Assembly (NCBI RefSeq): GCF_009846755.1
Contig: NZ_AQOR01000015.1
Span: 24,060-88,059, forward strand
Origin: Alcanivorax sp. S71-1-4
GTDB lineage: Bacteria > Pseudomonadota > Gammaproteobacteria > Pseudomonadales > Alcanivoracaceae
Direction: 5' to 3'
Length of the DNA: 64,000 nt
Made by a program: the position numbers and the translations under genes. Shown here in pieces: positions 23,397 through 29,202 of this stretch. Below the pieces are notes generated by a model. It ran no database searches, was not told where the DNA came from, and saw only the letters and a program-made list of their open reading frames with translations. The first letter of the stretch is position 1; the number at the start of each line of letters is the position of its first letter.

Positions 23397-24407
23397 ATGA
23401 ACGACGCCCGCTTCACGCTGACCCACCTGGACACCGCCGACGGCCATCGCATTGGCGTGCGGCTGTGGCCTGCGACCACCGACGCCATCGGCGTGCTGCA
23501 CTGGATGCACGGCATGGCCGAGCACGGTGGTCGCTATCAGTCCCTGGCCGACGCGGTCAATGCTGCCGGCTGGCACCTGTGCGTGCATGACCACCGCGGC
23601 CACGGTGAATCCGTTTCCGGGGTCTCCCCCCGGGGCCATTTTGCCGACCACCAGGGCTGGCAGCGTGTGCTGGATGACGTGACCCAGGTGCAGGACTGGC
23701 TGCGCGGGCAGTACGGTGCCCTGCCGGTGGTGCTGGCCGGCCACAGCATGGGCAGCTTCGTGGCGCTGGCCTGGGCGGAGCAGCACCACCAGGACCACCC
23801 GCTCGCCGGGCTGGTGCTGTGCGGCAGCGACTACAGCCCGACCTGGTTCTACCGCGTGGCCCGGCTGCCCATGTTGCTGGAGCGCCGTCGCTGCGGCGCC
23901 CGTGGCAGCAGCACGCTGATCCACAACATGACCTTTGGCGCCTGGGCGAAGAAACTGAAAAACCGCCACACCGATTTCGACTGGCTCAGCCGCGACCACG
24001 ACGAAGTGCGCGCCTATATCGACGACCCGCAATGCGGCTTTGATTGCAGCACGCAACTCTGGATCGACCTGATCGGCGGCCTGGTACGCACCCACGGCGG
24101 CCACGCCCTGCGGCGCCTGCCATCGTCATTGCCGGTGCTGCTGGTGGCCGGTGACAGCGACCCGATGAGCCGCTTCAGCAAGGGCGTGCCGGCACTGCAC
24201 AAGGCACTGCGCCAGGCCGGTCTCAGCGCCGTCACATTGAAGGAATATCCCGGTGGCCGGACGTCACGGCATCCGACGGCGCTGCGCCAGGCCGGCCTCA
24301 GCGCCGTCACGTTGAAGGAATATCCCGGTGGCCGGCATGAGATTCTCAACGACTATTGCCGTGCAGAGGTACAGCAGGACCTGCTGCACTGGCTGAAACA
24401 TCTTTAA
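23397..24407 (+). CDS. alpha/beta hydrolase (lysophospholipase/monoglyceride lipase-like) with internal duplication
   Basis: Serine hydrolase of the Hydrolase_4 type, 336 residues, acting on lysophospholipids or monoacylglycerols by family. It has HWMHGMAEHGGRY near the N-terminus, the nucleophile elbow GHSMG (Ser117), the acid Asp255 in VAGDSDPMS, and the catalytic His314 in GGRHEIL. Residues 270-288 are repeated at 295-313 with a six-residue spacer, an in-frame 25-residue insertion directly before the catalytic histidine. Relatives carry one copy, so folding or activity may be altered. The ATG at 23397 is favoured because it gives the family N-terminus; the frame runs further upstream over the divergent M61 start region. 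Confidence 0.87.
   Translation: MNDARFTLTHLDTADGHRIGVRLWPATTDAIGVLHWMHGMAEHGGRYQSLADAVNAAGWHLCVHDHRGHGESVSGVSPRGHFADHQGWQRVLDDVTQVQDWLRGQYGALPVVLAGHSMGSFVALAWAEQHHQDHPLAGLVLCGSDYSPTWFYRVARLPMLLERRRCGARGSSTLIHNMTFGAWAKKLKNRHTDFDWLSRDHDEVRAYIDDPQCGFDCSTQLWIDLIGGLVRTHGGHALRRLPSSLPVLLVAGDSDPMSRFSKGVPALHKALRQAGLSAVTLKEYPGGRTSRHPTALRQAGLSAVTLKEYPGGRHEILNDYCRAEVQQDLLHWLKHL
24204..24335. repeat. in-frame tandem duplication inside the hydrolase gene
   Basis: A 57-bp unit at 24204-24260 recurs at 24279-24335 (period 75 bp, 18-bp spacer). The copies differ at three positions, all synonymous (A/G, T/C, A/G), so the encoded 19 residues are identical. Confidence 0.95.
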
Positions 24408-24502
24408 GGGGTGCGGTAGGGTGGGTAGAGCCGCGGAGGTGCAGCAAGACCTGCTGCACTGGCTGAAACATCTTTAAGGGGTGCGGTGGGGTGGGTAGAG
24501 CC
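24366..24502. repeat. 70-bp-period tandem duplication of the hydrolase 3' end
   Basis: 24366-24432 and 24436-24502 are 67-bp copies with three differences. Each contains the last codons of the hydrolase (EVQQDLLHWLKHL and TAA) plus the first 17 bp of the adjacent palindromic repeat. The second copy is outside the gene, so it is a non-coding remnant of the duplicated C-terminus. Confidence 0.93.
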
Positions 24503-24653
24503 AAAGGCGAAACCCACCGGGGCCATGCGGCACACTGCTCGCACAAAACCACCGAAACTGCCCGCTACCCAAGCCGGGTGATTTCCATGGTTTTGCGGGA
24601 GTGAATAACAGGCATGGACGTGGTGGGTTTCGCATTCGCTCTACCCACCCTAC
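24486..24653. repeat. palindromic interspersed repeat family 1, copy A
   Basis: A 168-bp element bounded by inverted ends: left GTGGGGTGGGTAGAGCC ... AAACCCACC, right GGTGGGTTTCGC ... GCTCTACCCACCCTAC. The interior carries ACTGCTCGCAC, ACCGAAACT, AAGCCGGGTGATTTCC and TTTTGCGGGAGTGA, as in the other three copies. It lies between two convergent genes and its right end stops 2 bp from the stop codon of the minus-strand gene. Confidence 0.9.
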
Positions 24654-24655
24654 CA

Positions 24656-24946
24656 TCACCCGAGCAGTTTTTCTTTCATGTCCTTGATACCGCGCGTCAC
24701 GGCATCCCAGGTGTCGTCGATGCCCTTTTTCATGTCGGTCCAGGTGTCGTCGGCGCTGTGACGGAGTTTTTCCAGACGGTTGCTCAGATCCTGCCGCTTT
24801 TCCTGCAATTCCAGGCGCCGGCTTTCCCACTGGTGCCGCAGGTCCTCGTTCGCCTGCCGTGCCTTGATCTCCAGCGTGTCGATATCGTTATCCCACTCGT
24901 TGAGCTTGTTCTTCAACTTGTCGATGTATTCCTGACGCGTTGCCAT
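24656..24946 (-). CDS. small coiled-coil protein
   Basis: A 96-residue, strongly charged, almost wholly helical protein without signal peptide or membrane segment. Heptad-like runs (KLKNKLNEWDNDIDTLEIKA; LQEKRQDLSNRLEKLRHSAD) predict a coiled coil, and the C-terminus has an amphipathic repeat (DDTWTDMKKGIDDTWDAVTRG). It resembles the small coiled-coil stress-type proteins often found beside envelope genes in gammaproteobacteria. I cannot assign a function. ATG at 24946. Confidence 0.72.
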   Translation of the reverse strand: MATRQEYIDKLKNKLNEWDNDIDTLEIKARQANEDLRHQWESRRLELQEKRQDLSNRLEKLRHSADDTWTDMKKGIDDTWDAVTRGIKDMKEKLLG

Positions 24947-24975
24947 CTGTCCGTTACTCCTTTTCGGTCAGTGAA

Positions 24976-24995
24976 GTAAACCGCAGCCGGTTTAC
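24976..24995. promoter_or_regulatory. perfect 8-bp dyad upstream of the coiled-coil gene
   Basis: GTAAACCG-CAGC-CGGTTTAC is a perfect inverted repeat 30 bp upstream of the coiled-coil gene start. It may be an operator or a 5'-UTR hairpin. The remaining gap to 25237 shows no gene. Confidence 0.3.
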
Positions 24996-25237
24996 CGGGC
25001 TCTCTATTTACAGGCTCTCTCAATCTTCCAACTCAGTCTTCCGGGCATTCACCGCGCACTTCAAGGCATCCGGCGATATTTCACGTTTTTTCACGACCGG
25101 CCGCCGGTACGCCTGTCCAATGACGCAATACCGGCCACCCTCGAGTCATGCAATATTCATGCACCGGGAACGATAGTGCCATTCTGACAGCATACGCTGC
25201 GGCCTCCGCACGATAACAACACGACGAGGGGCATTTC

Positions 25238-27172
25238 GTGACAATCCGTTCTCTTACCCGTTTCCCGGCACTGCCCGGCCTGCTTGCCTGTGCCACCCTG
25301 GCGCTGGCCGGTTGCGGCGGTGACAGCAGTTCATCCCGTGGCGATGGCGAGCCACCGGCACCGCAACCCGCCAGCACCCTGCGCATCGGCCTGCTGCCCG
25401 ACACCCAGGGCGGCGGCAACAATGTGTCCATGCACCCGATGCGCGCGCTGCTGGATTTCTACGCCGAACAGGACGTGGATCTGGTCCTGGCGGTGGGCGA
25501 CCTGAGCGAGAACGCCACCATTGGCGAATATGAGCAATGGCGCAGCGTCACCGACGACTTCACCGACCGCATGACGATCCTGCCCGTACAGGGCAACCAC
25601 GACATCAAGGGCGCCGACCAGGACTGGTACGAATACACCGCCGACCTGATCCCCGCCGACGCCATCCACATGCCGGGCCAGCACGGCAAGAGCTACGCCC
25701 TGGTGCGCGACAACGTGCTGATCATCGCCGTGTCCTACGGTCAGATGCCGTTCGCCTATGAATTCGTGCGCGACACCATCCAGCAGCACGCCGGCAGCGT
25801 CGATCACATCCTGCTGATGACCCACAATTCCTGGGTCGGCACCCGCTACGGCCTGGTGCGCGAAAAAGGCGTGGACGCCTACGATATCTCCGCGTCGGAC
25901 CAGCGTTTCCTCGAAGTGCGCAGCGACTACAACCGCCTGTTCGCCGAGCACGACGTGATCTACATTGCCGGCCACGAACACCAGTACTCCCGCAGTGTGC
26001 TGAACCCCGACTACAGCGGCCCGTTCATCGAGCTGATCTCCGGCAACGCGTCTTACAAGGGCTACGACAACCGCTTTGGCGAAAGCGAGCAGATCCAGAA
26101 CATGGTCATGTACAAGTCCAACGACTCCGGCGCCACCGGCTCACTGGACGTCAATGCCGCAGTGTTCGAGATCACCGGCGACCTGATAGAATACCGCGCC
26201 TGGTTCGACACACACACCATCACCGCCAACGAAGACGGCATGAAAGAACTGGCCAGCCCGGACTGGAAACTGATGGACCGCTTCACCCGCACCGCGCACC
26301 GTTGCGACAAGGTCGTGTTCCCGAGCAGCATCCCGCCGGGCAACCAGATCAACATGACCCATGACAAGCGCTACCGCACCCAGCACTGCGTTTCACCCAA
26401 CGGCGACAGCGCGCGCCTGCTGGCCGGCGAGAACAATATCTTCAACCGCCACGACACCCGCACCCGGACCAACAGCATCACCCCGGGCGTGAGCACGGCC
26501 AAAAGCAACCTGGAACTGCTGGCCCGCTACTACCGCTTCCTGAACATCGCGCACGAAAGCTTCAGCCCGAACCTGAACAACAGCCAGCGGGTACGGCTGA
26601 TCAACGCCGGCACCGAAGACGAGGAAGTGGAAATCCGCGAAACCACCATCGACCTGAAGAAGCTGGTGTCGCTGAGCTGGACCGGCCGCACCGCCGATAC
26701 GCTGTCTGACGTGCTGATCGTCAGCGGCATCCAGGGCCAGGACGGCACCTACATCAGTGCCCGTGGCGTGCCGAAAGACATCACCACCGACACCGGCCTG
26801 ACCGGCTCCCGCGGGGACGGCAGCGAAAACGGCAAACCGCCGGTGACCCTGCCGGCCGGCAAAGTGAACAGCAACTGGGTATTGGAAGAAGACGAGCTCA
26901 CCGACGACTACGCACTGGAGTTCGTGCTGCCGGAAGATATGGACCCGGCCAGCGTGACACTCGGCCGCTACGACGCCGCCTCGGAAAGCTGGGTGCCCGT
27001 GGCAGACGATGCATGCGTCAGCGCGCTGCCCTGGGACGACAGCTTCCTGAGCGCCCCGCCCGCAGACGTGGACCCAGGCTGTACCGGCGGCATCTCGGTG
27101 GTCACCACCGGCACCGCGCACATCTGGGCGAAGCTGGACACCGAAGGCCGCTTTGCACTGATCCGCCGTTAA
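25238..27172 (+). CDS. secreted metallophosphoesterase lipoprotein
   Basis: A 644-residue calcineurin-like phosphoesterase. It has a lipobox LALAGC (Cys26) and a Ser/Pro linker. The dinuclear metal site motifs are DTQ (Asp55), GD (87-88), GNHD (119-122), a THNS histidine, and GHEHQYSR. The region after about residue 350 is an all-beta extension of unknown role. Only four cysteine-bearing segments are visible downstream, perhaps forming disulfides. Expected substrates are phosphomonoesters or phosphodiesters, but the true one is unknown. The start is GTG at 25238 behind GAGGGG. The stop codon TAA at 27170-27172 is also the first bases of repeat family 2. Confidence 0.86.
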   Translation: MTIRSLTRFPALPGLLACATLALAGCGGDSSSSRGDGEPPAPQPASTLRIGLLPDTQGGGNNVSMHPMRALLDFYAEQDVDLVLAVGDLSENATIGEYEQWRSVTDDFTDRMTILPVQGNHDIKGADQDWYEYTADLIPADAIHMPGQHGKSYALVRDNVLIIAVSYGQMPFAYEFVRDTIQQHAGSVDHILLMTHNSWVGTRYGLVREKGVDAYDISASDQRFLEVRSDYNRLFAEHDVIYIAGHEHQYSRSVLNPDYSGPFIELISGNASYKGYDNRFGESEQIQNMVMYKSNDSGATGSLDVNAAVFEITGDLIEYRAWFDTHTITANEDGMKELASPDWKLMDRFTRTAHRCDKVVFPSSIPPGNQINMTHDKRYRTQHCVSPNGDSARLLAGENNIFNRHDTRTRTNSITPGVSTAKSNLELLARYYRFLNIAHESFSPNLNNSQRVRLINAGTEDEEVEIRETTIDLKKLVSLSWTGRTADTLSDVLIVSGIQGQDGTYISARGVPKDITTDTGLTGSRGDGSENGKPPVTLPAGKVNSNWVLEEDELTDDYALEFVLPEDMDPASVTLGRYDAASESWVPVADDACVSALPWDDSFLSAPPADVDPGCTGGISVVTTGTAHIWAKLDTEGRFALIRR

Positions 27173-27329
27173 CAGGGTGTTGAAAAAGTCTCTTTGAGAC
27201 TTTTTCAAGCCACCTTTGCGGCGCAGGTCCGCAAAGGTGGGCACGGAAAATCAATCGCTTATCGCTCTTGATTTTGCTGACGGCTTGATTGAGCCGTCAG
27301 AGCAGGCTGTTCTTCAACAGCCTGCTAAT
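27170..27329. repeat. repeat family 2, long copy: chain of five perfect hairpins
   Basis: Between convergent genes, five consecutive perfect inverted repeats: 27180-27208 (13-bp arms, TTT loop), 27210-27240 (12-bp arms CCACCTTTGCGG), 27247-27275 (8-bp arms AAAATCAA), 27277-27300 (8-bp arms CTGACGGC) and 27301-27326 (11-bp arms AGCAGGCTGTT, CTTC loop). It starts at the stop codon of the plus-strand gene and ends over the stop codon (27325-27327) of the minus-strand gene. Homologous to 44071-44182 in reverse orientation. Confidence 0.93.
27180..27208. terminator. bidirectional terminator within repeat family 2
   Basis: TTGAAAAAGTCTC-TTT-GAGACTTTTTCAA is a perfect 13-bp stem with T5 on the descending arm, 7 bp after the stop codon of the metallophosphoesterase gene. 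It could terminate transcription from either side. Confidence 0.6.
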
Positions 27330-27696
27330 CAGGCGGTGCCGCAGCGGGAGCCTTTGGGGCGCCCGCTGCGCGCGCTTCGGCAACGCGTTCGGCCGTGAGC
27401 TGGACGCGTTCTGCCGTTTGCGCCGCCAGCACCGTAAAGGTGGCTGCCATGCGCTCAAAGCGGATCAGGTCGGTGACCAGTCTTGTTGCCAGTGACATCA
27501 CCGTTACCGCACCGCGCAACTGGCCGAACACCACGCCCGCCGCAAACGCCAGCGGCAAGGCGGCTGGTGAACGCACGCGGTCGCGCCAGCGCGCCGCCAC
27601 ATCACTGGCACCGTCACCAAACTGCTGACGTCGTGCTGCCAACGCTGCCGACTGGCGCTCCGCACGACGACGCAGACGACGTTGTCGCATCAGCAT
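27325..27696 (-). CDS. YqjK-like envelope-associated protein
   Basis: A 123-residue protein, last gene of a three-gene minus-strand operon resembling E. coli yqjD-yqjE-yqjK. The N-terminus is very basic (MRQRRLRRRAERQ). One hydrophobic stretch (ALPLAFAAGVVFGQLRGAV, roughly residues 45-63) could be a membrane segment. The C-terminus is Ala/Pro-rich. Its identity rests on position and composition. The stop codon TAG lies in the right end of repeat family 2. It is 6 bp from the YqjE-like gene. Confidence 0.62.
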   Translation of the reverse strand: MLMRQRRLRRRAERQSAALAARRQQFGDGASDVAARWRDRVRSPAALPLAFAAGVVFGQLRGAVTVMSLATRLVTDLIRFERMAATFTVLAAQTAERVQLTAERVAEARAAGAPKAPAAAPPD

Positions 27697-27702
27697 GGCG
27701 GA

Positions 27703-28233
27703 TTACTCCTCTGCTTTTTCGTCGGTTTTTTGCTGTGGTGCTCGTGCAGCGCGCCGGTCATCGCCACGAACATCGCCACGAAACAATGCCGCCCATCCGG
27801 CCCGCGTACGGGCGAATCCCATCTCCCGCGCCAGCCTGCGAATCCAGGCGTACACCAGTACGGCCGTGACCGTCAGCACCGCAGCGCCGAGAAACGTCGC
27901 CAGCGCCGGGTTAAGCCCTCCCTCACGCACCAGCAGCAACACCACCGCCGCGCCGAGAAACACCCATGCACCAGCGATCAGCAGGCCCACCATGGCCGCC
28001 AGCGCCACCACCAGCAACAGCGTGGCCAGGAACAGCCGGGCTTCCGTGCCCAGCAGTGCCAGGCTGTCACGAAACCAGCCCAGCAGATCCTCGCCCAGCC
28101 GCCCGAGCTCGGCGGCCTCTTCCCTGAGGCGCAGGTGCTCGCGCTCGTCGGCTTCCCTGGCCTGCTCACTGGACGGGTCAGGCCCGCCGCTGTCCGTCGC
28201 GGCATCAGTCTCCTGCGACCCTGTTGCCGTCAT
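27703..28233 (-). CDS. YqjE-like / phage-holin-family membrane protein
   Basis: A 176-residue protein with an acidic N-terminal region, an amphipathic helix (LGRLGEDLLGWFRDSLALLG) and two or three transmembrane segments (LFLATLLLVVALAAMVGLLIAGAWVFLGAAVVLLLV and LGAAVLTVTAVLVYAWI). These match the YqjE/holin-3_6 family. The function in E. coli is unknown. It overlaps the YqjD-like gene by one base and is followed directly by the YqjK-like gene, so the three are one transcript. Confidence 0.72.
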   Translation of the reverse strand: MTATGSQETDAATDSGGPDPSSEQAREADEREHLRLREEAAELGRLGEDLLGWFRDSLALLGTEARLFLATLLLVVALAAMVGLLIAGAWVFLGAAVVLLLVREGGLNPALATFLGAAVLTVTAVLVYAWIRRLAREMGFARTRAGWAALFRGDVRGDDRRAARAPQQKTDEKAEE

Positions 28234-28517
28234 CAGCGCCGACGCAGCAGCGATGACACCAGCGTGCCGGCGGCGAAGGCGATGCCCAGCGACATGAGCG
28301 GATTCTCCTGCACATAATTGCCCACACTGCTGGCGACCTCGCGGGACCGGGTGCGGGCATACTCAGCACTCTCGCGCGCCTTGTCGGCGGCACGGGCCGC
28401 CTGGGCACGTACCCGTTCCTCGGCGGGGCCAGCACGCCCTGCGGCGCTGTCGACCGCATGGTGCAGCGACTCGGCGACGTGATCAGTCGTTTCGTGGGAA
28501 GACGGTTTGGCTGCCAT
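28233..28517 (-). CDS. YqjD/ElaB-family (DUF883) inner-membrane protein
   Basis: A 94-residue C-tail-anchored protein. The first ~60 residues are a charged helix (ERVRAQAARAADKARESAEY). The C-terminus NPLMSLGIAFAAGTLVSSLLRRR is the diagnostic YqjD/ElaB membrane anchor ending in arginines. E. coli YqjD binds stationary-phase ribosomes at the inner membrane and is RpoS-dependent; the same role here is inference. First gene of the YqjD-YqjE-YqjK-like operon. ATG at 28515-28517 preceded by a GGAGG site. Confidence 0.85.
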   Translation of the reverse strand: MAAKPSSHETTDHVAESLHHAVDSAAGRAGPAEERVRAQAARAADKARESAEYARTRSREVASSVGNYVQENPLMSLGIAFAAGTLVSSLLRRR

Positions 28518-28569
28518 GATACATCCCTCCTTGCTGTTTCCTGAGTGAGAAAACGGACCGCAATGCGGG

Positions 28570-28731
28570 TCAGGGTTTGCGGCGTCCGGTAATCAGCGAC
28601 ACGATCAGCAGCACCACAAAAATAACGAACAGCACCTGCGCAATCCAGGAGGCGGTGCCCGCCACGCCACTGAACCCGGCTACACCGGCCACGATGGCGA
28701 CGATCAGAAAAATCAGAGCCCAACCAAGCAT
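28570..28731 (-). CDS. DUF1328 (YtjA-family) small membrane protein
   Basis: A 53-residue protein made of two hydrophobic helices ([19 protein letters not shown] and [19 protein letters not shown]) and a basic tail GRRKP, which is the DUF1328/YtjA pattern. The ATG at 28731 has a strong AAGGAG site seven bases upstream. Such proteins are stress- or stationary-phase-associated in relatives, but their function is unknown. It is 52 bp upstream of the YqjD-like gene on the same strand. Confidence 0.88.
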   Translation of the reverse strand: MLGWALIFLIVAIVAGVAGFSGVAGTASWIAQVLFVIFVVLLIVSLITGRRKP

Positions 28732-29096
28732 GTGTCATCTCCTTATTAACATGATCAACAATGTTTGCTGCGTGCACGCCCGGCGCATCCTGTCCGGGTA
28801 CGGCGTCCTGCCGCCTTGTTGAACACCTTGTGACGACGCGCCGCACGCTGTCAACGCGCACCGTCCAGGCCGGTAGCGCTATGTAAAATGCGCCAATGCT
28901 GCGCGGCCCGTCACGACACCGCCGCCAGGGCCGCGCCCCGTCTGACCCGCTACGCCGGCTGCCGCCGACGCCATCGCCTGCAGCCTGCAATTCCCGCCCC
29001 GGATTGTTTAATCAAACCCTGTAAAACCTCGGTGCCACCAGCCTGCTGACACGCACGCCGGCGGCCCTGGCAGGATTGCCTGGCGGCGCGCTTCCC
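28732..29096. other. intergenic region without a convincing gene
   Basis: The gap between the DUF1328 gene (minus) and the 5'-nucleotidase (plus). It has a TATGTAAAAT -10-like element at 28880-28889, closely followed by an ATG at 28896 that opens a 42-codon arginine/proline-rich frame ending at 29024. No ribosome site or homology is recognisable. The Pho-box array starts at 29097. Confidence 0.4.
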
Positions 29097-29125
29097 CTGA
29101 CACCGTTCTGTCACCTTCCGTTAAC
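29097..29125 (+). promoter_or_regulatory. Pho-box-like direct repeats
   Basis: CTGACAC-CGTT-CTGTCAC-CTTC-CGTTAAC: three 7-bp units at 11-bp spacing, the PhoB binding pattern (consensus CTGTCAT with 4-bp linkers). The first two units match well and the third is weak. It lies 78 bp upstream of a secreted phosphatase gene, which fits phosphate-starvation control. Confidence 0.55.
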
Positions 29126-29202
29126 CGAACCGACCCCGGCGACACCTAACCTCGGTGCGGAAATCTTCAACACTGAATTTGCGACAACACAGGGAAGCTC
29201 TC

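Noticed and set aside
24408..24655. Small proteins encoded in the palindromic repeats
   Set aside because: Frames through all repeat copies yield short, non-conserved peptides from palindromic DNA with no ribosome sites.
25160..25230. Pho box upstream of the first metallophosphoesterase
   Set aside because: Only one CTGACAG-like unit is present with no second unit at 11-bp spacing.
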